Source: Treponema sp. (GTDB lineage Bacteria > Spirochaetota > Spirochaetia > Treponematales > Treponemataceae). Taken from it: a DNA stretch of 35,379 bases. Under the pieces are notes generated by a model that was not told the DNA's origin, searched no databases, and was given only the letters and a program-made list of their open reading frames with translations. The stretch covers positions 1 through 35,379 of the forward strand of contig JAKSTN010000030.1 in NCBI GenBank assembly GCA_024402535.1. Reading direction: 5' to 3'. Position 1 is the first letter of the stretch. Each line of letters opens with the position of its first letter. A program made the translations under genes and the position numbers. Below, one piece after another: positions 16,638 through 26,365 of this stretch.

Positions 16638-17750
16638 GTGACTCAGAAAGACACTTATCAGGCTGACATTTTCAAAAACCGTATCTCAAAAAAATTCCGT
16701 GAACTGAAAAAATGGGCACGTAAAAATCGTATTACATGTTTCCGCATTTATGACCGGGATATTCCTGAAGTACCACTTTGTCTGGATATTTATGAATTCC
16801 TTCCTGATGACGTTCAAACTCCTTTAGACTGTGCAAGGTTTATTTCCCTTCAGAATGAACGACAGTCTGCAAATGATAAGACTGTTGAAGCAGAAATTGC
16901 TTCCCGCCGGTACGCTGTTCTTTATCTTTATGAACGGCCTTATGAAAAAGACCAGAACGAGGAAGATGAATGGCTTTCATTAATGGCTGACCAGGTTTCT
17001 GAAGTTTTCGGCATTTCAAAAAATCAAATAATTACCAAACAGAGAAAACATCAGAAAGGAACTGACCAATACGAAAAACAGGAAGATACAGAAATTCAGG
17101 CAATTCGCGGCCTTGTTCAGGAACAGGGACAGATTTTCCGTGTTGATCTTACTTCTTATATTGATACAGGACTATTCTTTGATCACCGCCCTCTCCGTTC
17201 CATTATCCGGGACACTGCTTCTGGAAAATCAGTTCTGAACCTTTTCTGTTATACAGGAAGCATTTCGGTATATGCAGCTGGTGGAAATGCTAAACGTGTT
17301 GAATCAGTTGACCTCTCAAACACATACCTTTCATGGGCAAAAGAAAATTTTGAATTAAACGAATACTCTGACAGAAACAAGTATTTCTTTACAAAAGCAG
17401 ACTGTGTTCAATTCCTTCGTGACAAGCAGGAATCTGAAAAAAATGAAGACCGTTACGATATTATTATCCTTGATCCTCCAACTTTCAGTAACAGTAAAAT
17501 GGCAGACACAATGGACATTAACCGTGACTGGCCTGAACTCTGCAGACTTTGCCTGAATCTTTTAAATGATAAAGGCGTTCTTTACTTTTCAACAAACAGC
17601 AGAAGACTCAAATTTGACCAGTCACTTCTTCCCGAAACAACAGCAACAGGTCTTAAAGTTTCTGCAACTGATATAACTCAAAAAACAATTTCCCAGGACT
17701 TTGCAGGAACAAATCCACACAAAGCCTTTGAAATAAAGGTAAGCCAATAG
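16638..17750 (+). CDS. RlmK-like class I SAM-dependent 23S rRNA methyltransferase
   Basis: A 370-residue methyltransferase resembling the C-terminal half of RlmL/RlmKL (the RlmK m7G2069 methylase) and RlmI. The N-terminal part (KNRISKKFRELKKWARKNRITCFRIYDRDIPEVPL, described as the RlmK N-domain) is typical. The Rossmann core contains the SAM site LNLFCYTGSISVYAAGG, acidic loop VESVDLSN and the catalytic-type motif DPPTFSNSK. Here it is a stand-alone gene, without the RlmL THUMP half. GTG start at 16638 with GAGGAG 8 nt upstream. Its stop overlaps the next start by one base. Confidence 0.87.
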   Translation: MTQKDTYQADIFKNRISKKFRELKKWARKNRITCFRIYDRDIPEVPLCLDIYEFLPDDVQTPLDCARFISLQNERQSANDKTVEAEIASRRYAVLYLYERPYEKDQNEEDEWLSLMADQVSEVFGISKNQIITKQRKHQKGTDQYEKQEDTEIQAIRGLVQEQGQIFRVDLTSYIDTGLFFDHRPLRSIIRDTASGKSVLNLFCYTGSISVYAAGGNAKRVESVDLSNTYLSWAKENFELNEYSDRNKYFFTKADCVQFLRDKQESEKNEDRYDIIILDPPTFSNSKMADTMDINRDWPELCRLCLNLLNDKGVLYFSTNSRRLKFDQSLLPETTATGLKVSATDITQKTISQDFAGTNPHKAFEIKVSQ

Positions 17751-18937
17751 TGAGAAAATTTCTCTTTTTACTGGTTTCTTTATTTCTGGTTTTTTCATGC
17801 AAATCACTTCCGGACGCTGAAAAGGAATTACCTGGAAATCCCAAAAGAGAATTATTTTATCCACCAAAAACTTACATCCCTCAAAATGAAGAGTTATCTC
17901 TTGTTTTTGCGGGAGATATTATGGCCCATACAGTTAATTATTCAATGAAGAATTACAATAAAATATGGGCAGACATAAAAGATTTAACTTCAGATTCTGA
18001 TTTCACCTTTGCAAATATAGAAGCTCCGGTTGATGACAATCTTCCCCTTTCATCATATCCGGCATTCAACATGCATAAAGAATATGTTCAGGCAGCAATC
18101 GATGCAGGTTTCAATGTATTTTCCCTTGCCAACAATCACACAAATGACCAGTACCTTGAAGGCATAAACGCCACAATGAAATATGCATCTGAAAAAGAAA
18201 AATCAACAAAGCACAGTTCCCGCCCTGTCTATTTTTCAGGTCTCAAAAACGGGAAAAAAGCAGAGTTCAGTTACCATGTAATTGAAAAAAACGGATTCCG
18301 ACTTATTTTTGTTGCCATAACCCAGCTTTTAAATAGACCTGACAATGCAGACCACATAAACTTTGTTCCATCCAAAAAAGCTGAGAAAACAGCGTTTCTG
18401 GAATGGGTAAAAAAAATAAAAGCTGAAAATCCATGTGATTTTTTCATTCTTTCACTTCACACAAATGAAGAAGAATACATTCGTGAAGTAACAAAAAAAC
18501 AAAGAAACTGGTATACTGAACTTATGAATTCCGGTGTAGATATTCTGTGGGCAAATCATGCTCATCTGATTAAACGCCAGGAAATCATTAAAACCGAGAA
18601 AAACAAAAAGTTTCCGACAAAGCTTCTTATGTGTGCTAACGGAAACACCATAAGCGGACAGCGTACCGCACCAAACCTGAATCTTTCCTTTACAGAACGT
18701 GATGATACAGGTGATGGACTTTTATATAAAGTGACATTAAGAAAAACTTCTGATACAAAAGAAGCTTTTATTTTTGATACCCGGCGCTATTTTATTACAA
18801 CTTACAAAAATACGGCCGGTGAATATATTCTGAAAAAAATGGATGATGACTTTATAGACTACCTGAAAGAAAACAGACCATCCTGGGTAGAATATATTCA
18901 AAAGCGCAGAGAAATCTGCGAAGCAATAGAAGATTAA
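17750..18937 (+). CDS. CapA-family lipoprotein (metallophosphatase-like)
   Basis: A 395-residue predicted lipoprotein (lipobox VFSC17). The mature domain is a CapA/PGA_cap (YwtB-like) calcineurin-fold protein: FAGDIMAHT (about 57-65), DFTFANIEAPVDD, FNVFSLANNHTND and WANHAHLIKRQE carry the Asp, Asn and His residues expected for metal binding. In other bacteria such proteins serve capsule or poly-gamma-glutamate retention, but no capsule genes are near, so the substrate is unknown. GTG start overlapping the TAG of the methyltransferase gene; 14 nt before hrpA-like helicase. Confidence 0.85.
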   Translation: MRKFLFLLVSLFLVFSCKSLPDAEKELPGNPKRELFYPPKTYIPQNEELSLVFAGDIMAHTVNYSMKNYNKIWADIKDLTSDSDFTFANIEAPVDDNLPLSSYPAFNMHKEYVQAAIDAGFNVFSLANNHTNDQYLEGINATMKYASEKEKSTKHSSRPVYFSGLKNGKKAEFSYHVIEKNGFRLIFVAITQLLNRPDNADHINFVPSKKAEKTAFLEWVKKIKAENPCDFFILSLHTNEEEYIREVTKKQRNWYTELMNSGVDILWANHAHLIKRQEIIKTEKNKKFPTKLLMCANGNTISGQRTAPNLNLSFTERDDTGDGLLYKVTLRKTSDTKEAFIFDTRRYFITTYKNTAGEYILKKMDDDFIDYLKENRPSWVEYIQKRREICEAIED

Positions 18938-18951
18938 GGATATATTATTTT

Positions 18952-21570
18952 ATGAATTATCAGGATTTACCTGTTTATCAGCAGAAAGAAAGAATTCTTG
19001 AAACATTAAAAGAAAATCAGGTGATTGTAGTACAGTCGCCGACAGGATCCGGAAAAACAACTCAGATTCCGGTCATTCTCCACGAAGCGGGTTACGATGA
19101 AAAAGGAATGATTGCCGTTACACAACCACGCCGTATTGCCGCTTTAAGCGTAAGTGAATTCATTTCAAAACAGCTTGGAACATCTTATCCGGGACTGGTC
19201 GGTTATAAAATGCGTTTTGAAGACAAGACTGACCAGTCTACAAAAATCAAAATTATGACAGACGGTATTCTGCTTCAGGAAATGAAGCTGGATCCGTGGC
19301 TAAGTAAATATTCAGTAATAATGGTTGATGAAGCCCATGAACGCAGTCTGAACATTGACTTTGTTCTGGGACTTTTGAAACGTGTTCTTAAAAGCCGCAG
19401 TGATTTCCGCGTAATCGTCAGCTCTGCCACAATGAACGCAGAAAAGTTTTCTGAATATTTTGACAACTGCCCTATCGTTACAATCGAAACTGTAACTTAC
19501 CCTGTCACAATGATTTACGATCCTCCAAAAGGTCCGGCCGTTACTACTTTGACAGATTCCGGATGCGATATGCTCCTTCAGAAAATCTCAGACACTGTAG
19601 AAAGAGTTCTGGATAACAAAGATGACGGCGGTATCCTTATTTTCCTTCCGGGCGAAAAGATTATTAAGGACTGTGTCCATAAACTGACACATGCTTATTT
19701 CGGACGAAAACTTTTTATCCTTCCTTTATACGGACGTCTTGCAAAAGAAGAACAGGAACGGGTTTTTGTGGATCCACCTGCCGGGAAAAAGAAAGTTGTC
19801 ATTTCAACAAATATTGCCGAAACTTCAGTTACAATCAGTGACATTTCAACTGTAATTGACTCAGGTCTTGCAAAGCTGAATTTTTATAATCCTCATACTT
19901 ATACTTCAAGCCTCATTGAGACTACAATTTCAAAGGCAAGTTCAAACCAGCGCCGTGGACGTGCCGGTCGTACTCATGAAGGAACCTGTTACCGTCTTTA
20001 TACAAGAAAAGATTTTGATACACGCCCTATGTACACAACCGAAGAAATCTACAGAACAGATCTTTCTGAAGTTGTTCTCCGCATGGCGGAACTTGGTATT
20101 TCAGACTTTTTCGGTTTTGATTTCATAAGCCGTCCTGATCATGAAGGAATTATTGGAGCCATTGAAACCTTAAAACTTTTAGGTGCCCTTGAAGACGACA
20201 ACACTTTAAGCACCATCGGGCAGATGATGTGCCGCTTCCCTCTTGAACCTCGAATTTCACGCATAATTGTTGAAGCAATAATGCGTTACCCGGATAATAT
20301 CGGACACGCCCTTATTGGAGCAAGTTTTCTTTCTGCTTCCAGTCCTTTCCTTCTTCCTGAAGGCGAAGAAATGGAAGCCCGGAAAGCACACCATCATTTC
20401 CGTGACATTCAGGGAGACTTTGTTTCATACATCAACCTTTTCAAGCTTTACAAAAAGCAGGAACAGTATGATTCATGGAAAGAAATACAGGATGCAAAAA
20501 CCCGCTTCTGCAAAAATTATTATCTTGATGAAAGAGTCATGGCAGAAATCGACAATATTAATGATCAGCTGACAGATATTGTAAACCGTATGGAAATTCC
20601 TGTTACAATGAGCGGCTCATTAAGCGATTATCTCTGTTGTGTTGCAAGCGGTATGATTCAGTTTGTCTGCATCAGAAGCGGACGTGAAAACTACAAAAGT
20701 CTTACTCAGGGAAACATCAGTATCCATCCTGGATCTGTTATGTTCAAGCAGGATCCTTTATACATTGTTGCAGGTGAAATTACAAAAACCTCCCGCATGT
20801 TCGCCTTTGCAGTTTCTCCTTTAACAAAATCATTGCTCGATAAAATCAATCCGAACCTGGTAGCAGCACTTGATGCCGTAAAGAAAGGCCGTGAAGAAAG
20901 ACTTGAAAAAAGCCGCAGCGAAAAAGAAAAATCTCCTGACAAAACTGCAAGACAGCTTGAAAAGAAACAGGCAAAAGCACTTAAGACACAGAATATTGAT
21001 AAAGAAGATGCTCTTTTCCTGGGATCTGAAATTTTTGGAACAAGAAAAATAAAAGGAAAGAAAACTGCGCTTCTTGAAATCGACAAGCTTTTACGGGCTG
21101 TTGAAACAGAAAAAGATGAAAAGAAATTGAAAGTGGCCGGAGCCATGACAGCAAAAGTTATTCTCCGTGACGGAGGAACTCTTCTTGAAGGAGAAAAACT
21201 TTCTCTCATTCTGGACCTGGCAAAGAAACTGGAACTGAATCCTATCCGCGAGGACGGCTGGAACCGTAAGGCAAACATCAATCTTTATGACGGAAATGAA
21301 AATTCTAAACGTCAGATTCTTACATGTATAAGTGTAATTCTCCGTGTTGCTTTGGCAAAACAGAAAAACAAAGAATACGGCTTCATCACACTGTTTACAG
21401 ATGGAAACGGTAACTACTGGCAGAAATCAACAAGAGGTTTCAGTACGGCATTGAACGAAAGCCTTGCAAGTCTTGAAACTCTTATTGAGGAACCGGATAT
21501 TTCATGGACAGATGAAGAAAAAGACGTTATCAGTAAAGCTCTTGGAAAACTGAACGGACTTTATAAATAA
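18952..21570 (+). CDS. DEAH-box ATP-dependent RNA helicase (HrpA/HrpB type)
   Basis: An 872-residue superfamily 2 helicase. Motif I PTGSGKTT with GSGKT at 32-36, DEAH at 126-129, SAT motif (SSATM), ISTNIAETSVTI (motif V) and QRRGRAGR (333-340, motif VI) are all intact, followed by the winged-helix and HA2 ratchet region. A Lys/Glu-rich linker near 640-690 precedes a C-terminal extension of about 180 residues. Likely roles are RNA remodelling or ribosome-related work; HrpA has also been linked to mRNA processing in Borrelia. It ends 2 nt before the convergent truB stop with no terminator between them. Confidence 0.92.
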   Translation: MNYQDLPVYQQKERILETLKENQVIVVQSPTGSGKTTQIPVILHEAGYDEKGMIAVTQPRRIAALSVSEFISKQLGTSYPGLVGYKMRFEDKTDQSTKIKIMTDGILLQEMKLDPWLSKYSVIMVDEAHERSLNIDFVLGLLKRVLKSRSDFRVIVSSATMNAEKFSEYFDNCPIVTIETVTYPVTMIYDPPKGPAVTTLTDSGCDMLLQKISDTVERVLDNKDDGGILIFLPGEKIIKDCVHKLTHAYFGRKLFILPLYGRLAKEEQERVFVDPPAGKKKVVISTNIAETSVTISDISTVIDSGLAKLNFYNPHTYTSSLIETTISKASSNQRRGRAGRTHEGTCYRLYTRKDFDTRPMYTTEEIYRTDLSEVVLRMAELGISDFFGFDFISRPDHEGIIGAIETLKLLGALEDDNTLSTIGQMMCRFPLEPRISRIIVEAIMRYPDNIGHALIGASFLSASSPFLLPEGEEMEARKAHHHFRDIQGDFVSYINLFKLYKKQEQYDSWKEIQDAKTRFCKNYYLDERVMAEIDNINDQLTDIVNRMEIPVTMSGSLSDYLCCVASGMIQFVCIRSGRENYKSLTQGNISIHPGSVMFKQDPLYIVAGEITKTSRMFAFAVSPLTKSLLDKINPNLVAALDAVKKGREERLEKSRSEKEKSPDKTARQLEKKQAKALKTQNIDKEDALFLGSEIFGTRKIKGKKTALLEIDKLLRAVETEKDEKKLKVAGAMTAKVILRDGGTLLEGEKLSLILDLAKKLELNPIREDGWNRKANINLYDGNENSKRQILTCISVILRVALAKQKNKEYGFITLFTDGNGNYWQKSTRGFSTALNESLASLETLIEEPDISWTDEEKDVISKALGKLNGLYK

Positions 21571-21572
21571 TC

Positions 21573-22646
21573 CTAACTGATTACAAAGCCGTAGGAAACT
21601 TTTCCTGCGGCATCTTTATTTATAAGCCCCCAAAAAGAAACTTCTTCGTTAAAAAAATCATCTTTCTCAAAGACCGCAATGGAACAGTCATTAGGATAAT
21701 CCCAAAGGCTCTTATCAAACATCGAAGACTTCAAAGGTTTTCCATGTTTAAAGGCTTCCAGACAAAGGGCATTTTTTACAGAGATTGTTTCAAAACCGCA
21801 GAGTTCTGCTACTTCAAAAGTGACATCCTGTTTCTGTTCAAGAATCTCTTTTTGAATTATTAAGTCTTCTTCAGTATTTATTTTCTTGCCGCTTGTTTCA
21901 GAACTGGAAGATTCAGCATCTGATTTGAATTCAGTTTCTTTTTTACAGGCATTTTCAATATTGAACTCTGGTAGCAGTCCAACCCCTGCAGCATCTTCAA
22001 TCAAAAAGTTACCTACTTTTGTTCTGAAAAGACCTGTAAGATATGCTGCACTTCCACAAGATTCTGCAATGTCATGGGCAAGACTTCTTATATAAGTTCC
22101 TTTGGAAACGGAAAACTCAATTAATGCATATTCAACAAGCCGCTCATCCCCTACTTTTTTTTCTCCGCTTTCTTCAGCATATTTTAATTCCTGAATTTCA
22201 GAACTAAAAACTTTTACAGGTCGTGCTGGAATTTCAAAATCTTTCCCTTCACGAATCAGATCCGAAGCTCTTTTGCCATCCACATGAATTGCAGAAAAAA
22301 GAGGAGGTTTCTGCATAATATCACCAGTCCATTTTTTTACAGCTTCCCTTAAAGCCTTTTCAGAAGGCAGCCCGGCTTCACGAATAATATTTCCCGTGTA
22401 TTCGCATGTATCTGTTTCTTTTCCAAAATGAATGACTGCTCTATAAGTTTTATCAAAGGCAGTTATCTGCCCGCAAAGCTTTGTATAGTGCCCTGTACAA
22501 ACAACAAGAAGGCCTTCGGCAAAACTGTCCAGAGTTCCTGTATGCCCTACTTTATTTGTATTCATGGCTTTCTTTACATTTCTAAGTGAAGAGAATGATG
22601 TGAGCCCAGGCTGTTTTGCCAGGAGAACAATTGCGTCAGTATTCAT
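21573..22646 (-). CDS. truB: tRNA pseudouridine-55 synthase
   Basis: A 357-residue pseudouridine synthase that modifies U55 in the T loop of tRNAs. The catalytic motif GHTGTLDSFAEGLL contains Asp40. KPPLFSAIHVDGKRA and FSVSKGTYIRSLAHDI are the other conserved blocks. It is longer than the common ~300 residues because a charged, Ser/Glu/Lys-rich insertion (about 231-275) lies before the C-terminal domain. It starts 5 nt after the HEAT-repeat gene and is the last gene of the minus-strand run. Confidence 0.95.
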   Translation of the reverse strand: MNTDAIVLLAKQPGLTSFSSLRNVKKAMNTNKVGHTGTLDSFAEGLLVVCTGHYTKLCGQITAFDKTYRAVIHFGKETDTCEYTGNIIREAGLPSEKALREAVKKWTGDIMQKPPLFSAIHVDGKRASDLIREGKDFEIPARPVKVFSSEIQELKYAEESGEKKVGDERLVEYALIEFSVSKGTYIRSLAHDIAESCGSAAYLTGLFRTKVGNFLIEDAAGVGLLPEFNIENACKKETEFKSDAESSSSETSGKKINTEEDLIIQKEILEQKQDVTFEVAELCGFETISVKNALCLEAFKHGKPLKSSMFDKSLWDYPNDCSIAVFEKDDFFNEEVSFWGLINKDAAGKVSYGFVIS

Positions 22647-22651
22647 AAATA

Positions 22652-24268
22652 TTATTCTTCTTCCAGCCCCAAAAGGCGTTTTGCACGGTTACGGTTAGAT
22701 GCATTTGCTTTTTTATCATCTGCAATTTTCTGAAGGTAAGGCTTGGCACTTTCATATTTTCCGTTCTGATACATTTCAAGCCCCTGACTTTGTGTTGTAG
22801 TATCCTTACTTTCAAGATATTTTATACACACTTCATCAAAACAGTCCCGGGGATATTTTGCAAGATGTTTTCCAAGAGCCGCACGAAGTGACTTTCTTTT
22901 GTCGTCTTCTGCAACTTTAAGAGCAAGTTCTTTAATCTCGTCTTCACCTGTATGGCCTTCCTTAAGAAGAACTTCAACAGCTTTTGATTTATGACTGTCT
23001 GACCCCTTTTTTTCTGTCACACGTTCTATAAGAAAATCATTTCCTTCTTCTGTATTCAAAAAAGCAAGAACTTCATAACACTTAAGTTTTACTTTTTCTT
23101 CAGGATCATTTTGAGCACGATATGTAAGATATGGAACAGCTTCTTTAAGTTCCTGTTTTTTTACCGCATCAATAGCTTCTGTACGGACTTTATAATGATC
23201 ATCTTTTACAGCCTGAATGATTACAGCCTTAGCTTCGAGAACATCCGGAAAATATTCAAGTCCTTTAAGAACATACTGACGAAGGTTTGGATCACGTTCT
23301 TCATAAAGCCCCACAAGGACCGGAACAGATTCCTTTTTTTCCATTGCACCAAGTGCTTCAGCAGCGTACATTCTTACAAAAAGATTTTCATCATCATTCT
23401 CTGCAATTTCAACAAGTTTATCCCAGGTTTCAACGGCGTGAATTTTTCCAAGCGTTCTCATAAGAGCCTGTTTCTGGGCATCTGTTATTTCAGGCTTATC
23501 AAGATATTCTGTAAGCTGAACAGCATCTTCGGCTTCCCCAATATCTCCAATTGTTGTAAGAGCATCATTAAAATAATCTTCATTCTCGTTTTCAATAAGT
23601 CGGAGAACTGCCGGAACTGCAGATTTTGCATGTACTTTCTGAACGTAAGTAAAACAGGCTTTTACTGTAGCACGACGTTCATCAAAAGGATCTTCAAGTA
23701 CAGTCACTGCATAATCTTCAAGACAAGGATCTTCAAGATTTCCGAAATATACAAGAATTTTTTCTTTTACATCAGTACTTTTTGTTGTCTGAAAAAGATC
23801 ATAAATCTCATCAGCAAATCTTGGATCTTCATTGGAAACAAGTTTATCTATAAGTTCTGAAATTTCAGAAGCAATACCATATTTTATTGTTTTTCTATAT
23901 TCATCGGCTGTTTTTTCAGATTCATCTTTTTTTGATGCAGCTTCTGCTTTTTCTTTATCCGGGCTTTTAGGACGTCTTTTTTCAGGTTTCTGGAATTCAC
24001 GTTTTTTTACAGGAGCCTTTACAGTATCTGATTCTGTTTCAGCTTCAGCAACTTCTTCTGTTTCGCTTTCAACAGTATCTTCGGTTACAGTTTCAACAGA
24101 TTCTTCAGTTTCGTCTTCAGCATTTTCTGAAATGACATCTTCCATAATCGATTCAGAAGAAACTACATTATCCACTTCAATATCATTTGATTCAATTTCA
24201 GCTTCCTGTGCTGAAACACTGGCCAAAAGAAAAACTGATACTCCCAAAACAAAAAGTTTTTTATTCAT
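22652..24268 (-). CDS. Secreted HEAT-repeat protein
   Basis: A 538-residue exported protein. The signal peptide ends SVSA|QE (about 20/21). Residues ~21-80 are Glu-rich, then a Lys/Pro-rich basic stretch (KKREFQKPEKRRPKSP), and from ~125 to the end run HEAT-like helical repeats of about 30-37 residues, for example VRMYAAEALGAMEKKESVPVL and VRTEAIDAVKKQELKEAVPYL. Such solenoids bind proteins; no enzymatic motif is visible. It probably acts in the periplasm. Operon position between the NHL/VWA gene and truB. Confidence 0.85.
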   Translation of the reverse strand: MNKKLFVLGVSVFLLASVSAQEAEIESNDIEVDNVVSSESIMEDVISENAEDETEESVETVTEDTVESETEEVAEAETESDTVKAPVKKREFQKPEKRRPKSPDKEKAEAASKKDESEKTADEYRKTIKYGIASEISELIDKLVSNEDPRFADEIYDLFQTTKSTDVKEKILVYFGNLEDPCLEDYAVTVLEDPFDERRATVKACFTYVQKVHAKSAVPAVLRLIENENEDYFNDALTTIGDIGEAEDAVQLTEYLDKPEITDAQKQALMRTLGKIHAVETWDKLVEIAENDDENLFVRMYAAEALGAMEKKESVPVLVGLYEERDPNLRQYVLKGLEYFPDVLEAKAVIIQAVKDDHYKVRTEAIDAVKKQELKEAVPYLTYRAQNDPEEKVKLKCYEVLAFLNTEEGNDFLIERVTEKKGSDSHKSKAVEVLLKEGHTGEDEIKELALKVAEDDKRKSLRAALGKHLAKYPRDCFDEVCIKYLESKDTTTQSQGLEMYQNGKYESAKPYLQKIADDKKANASNRNRAKRLLGLEEE

Positions 24269-24295
24269 AAATCTAATTATCCAGAAAATGAAGAA

Positions 24296-26365
24296 TTACT
24301 GCAAAGGAGCAAAATATCCGCTTTCATCTCTTCCACTTCTGTTCAGAAGATAAACTTCTACTTCAAGAGGAAGATAGTCTTCTCCGAAATTTGTTGGAAG
24401 AGCCGAAACAAAAGACAACTGATATACTCCTTCAGGAATATCAATCAAATCTTTAACGATCGGTTTAAGCCCTTCGGGACGGAAAACGTAATACTGTTCA
24501 CCATTTGTATTATCAACAAGATAATTTATTTCCTGAGAAACTGCCCCCTGAGCCATCTGAACTACAGAAAAGTTGATTGAATTGTTATTCATAAATGCTG
24601 CAAGTTCAGCAAGATTATATTCATTAAAACTGCGGTTTGTTACATTTCCGGCAGTAAGAAGAACTATAGCACGTTTCTTTTCGCCGTTAACAAGATCATT
24701 TACAGCAAGACGGAATGCAAGGTCAAGGGCAACTTCTGATGATACAGGAGTCTTCAGCCCCGTAGAAGTAAAATCTCTGCATCCGTCAGCATTTCCCTGA
24801 TATTCAATTACAGGGATACGTCCAGCACTGAGAATACGAACGGTTCCACGGTTATTCATTGCTCCTGTAATCTCACGGACCGCAGAATCAATCTGTTCTG
24901 AGAAATAAGAACTTTGGATACTGCGGTCAATAATAAATGTGATATCTGTATATGTATTATTATAAGCCGCACCTACAAGTTTCATGGATGAAACAGAACG
25001 TTTATTTTCAGAAAGATAAAAATTTGATTCTCCAAGTCCAACAACAGGCTGACGGTTTCTGTTTTCAACCTTAACTTCAACTGTTACATTTGGAAAATTT
25101 GAAGCATTAACATTTTCAATCTGAACAAACATACCGCCAACAAGTTCCTGAATTTCACTCATCATATAAATTTCATTTGATTTGAAATCTGTAACAATAA
25201 GGTTCGAATTAACATCAGAAACTGCACAATTAAGGCGTGAAGGTTTATTTCCAGATTTCCCGTATTCAAAAAGAGATCCTGTGTCTGTTGTAATACCAAT
25301 CACACGATTAACATCACATACAAGAAGTCTGTTGTTCCAGAAACGTATAGCTTCAGGCTTTGTGAAAGTCTTTTCTTCACAAAGCTCCCGTATATAGTTT
25401 CCGCTTCTGTCGAACTCGTAAATACATCCCTTATGGTCATCTGCTACATAAACACTTTCATCAAGAACATATATGCCCGTTGGTCCTTTCAGCCCTTTAA
25501 AATCTCCCTGACGGCCGCCAAAGAAAAACAAAGGATTACCATCCTGGTCAAATACATCAATACGGCGGTTTCCGTAATCTGACACATAAATATTTCCCAT
25601 ATTATCTTGTGCCAGATACTGAGGACCGATCATCTGTCCAAGTCCACGGCCTTTCTTCCCGATATATTTAATAAAGTTTCCTTTTTCGTTCAAAAGAGCA
25701 ATTCTGTCACCAGCACTTTCGGAAACAAGAATATTTCCGTCAGAAAGCCTGATAATATCAACAGGACGGTCAAAACCATTAATTGGACCTGTTTTACGGT
25801 CAATTACAATTCCGTTCTGGTTCATAAGAATCAGGATATTTTCGTTGTAAGTTGTAACCCAGAAAGTTCCGTCAGGATTAGGAAGAACTGAAAGTGGCCC
25901 CGAAAAAACCAGGTTTCCGTTATAATCTCCATCAAAACTTCCAGATTCAGAGATTCTTATATCCCCCTTATCTGTCTGACCAGTTACACGCCGTTCCTTT
26001 ACAATTTCAATTTTATTTTTAAGTAAAAGTCCGCCATAACCTTCAGAAGAAGCCGTTTCCCAATAATTAAGTGCACTTCCCTCTAATCCCGATTTATAAT
26101 ATGCCTTTCCCAGCCAGTCCAGAATAAGATAATCCTGTGGCAAATAAGAAAGAGCTTTTTCAAACTGCATGATAGCTTCGTTATAGGCACATCTATAATA
26201 TGCCTGTACACCACGGCGGAATTCTTCTCCCGCAAGGCCTTCTTCAGCTGAACGGATTCTGTCTTCTGGAACTGTAAGCCCCGCATTTGAACTCTGTGCA
26301 AAAAGAGAGTTTCCTGAAAACAGAGAAACAAGACATAAAGCAGAAATGACTTTTAATTTTTTCAT
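24296..26365 (-). CDS. Secreted TPR / NHL beta-propeller / VWA-like protein
   Basis: A 689-residue exported protein with signal peptide 1-23 (SLFA|QS). Domain order: TPR-type helices (~45-120, FRRGVQAYYRCAYNEAIMQFEKAL), a six-bladed NHL-type propeller (~145-400; repeated 'NIYVSDYGNRRIDVFDQDG'-like blades with G-x-G turns), then a VWA-like domain (~430-640). The VWA MIDAS segment is FIIDRSIQSS; DxSxS is not fully kept, so metal binding is doubtful. Start ATG overlaps the previous stop (ATGA), with TTGGAG upstream. Similar NHL proteins occur in other treponemes; a scaffold or sensor role in the periplasm is my inference. Confidence 0.85.
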   Translation of the reverse strand: MKKLKVISALCLVSLFSGNSLFAQSSNAGLTVPEDRIRSAEEGLAGEEFRRGVQAYYRCAYNEAIMQFEKALSYLPQDYLILDWLGKAYYKSGLEGSALNYWETASSEGYGGLLLKNKIEIVKERRVTGQTDKGDIRISESGSFDGDYNGNLVFSGPLSVLPNPDGTFWVTTYNENILILMNQNGIVIDRKTGPINGFDRPVDIIRLSDGNILVSESAGDRIALLNEKGNFIKYIGKKGRGLGQMIGPQYLAQDNMGNIYVSDYGNRRIDVFDQDGNPLFFFGGRQGDFKGLKGPTGIYVLDESVYVADDHKGCIYEFDRSGNYIRELCEEKTFTKPEAIRFWNNRLLVCDVNRVIGITTDTGSLFEYGKSGNKPSRLNCAVSDVNSNLIVTDFKSNEIYMMSEIQELVGGMFVQIENVNASNFPNVTVEVKVENRNRQPVVGLGESNFYLSENKRSVSSMKLVGAAYNNTYTDITFIIDRSIQSSYFSEQIDSAVREITGAMNNRGTVRILSAGRIPVIEYQGNADGCRDFTSTGLKTPVSSEVALDLAFRLAVNDLVNGEKKRAIVLLTAGNVTNRSFNEYNLAELAAFMNNNSINFSVVQMAQGAVSQEINYLVDNTNGEQYYVFRPEGLKPIVKDLIDIPEGVYQLSFVSALPTNFGEDYLPLEVEVYLLNRSGRDESGYFAPLQ

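Noticed and set aside
23111..23860. Long Phe/Ile-rich plus-strand frame opposite the HEAT-repeat gene
   Set aside because: Its composition is that of the reverse complement of a Lys/Glu-rich gene; no ribosome binding site or recognisable domain.
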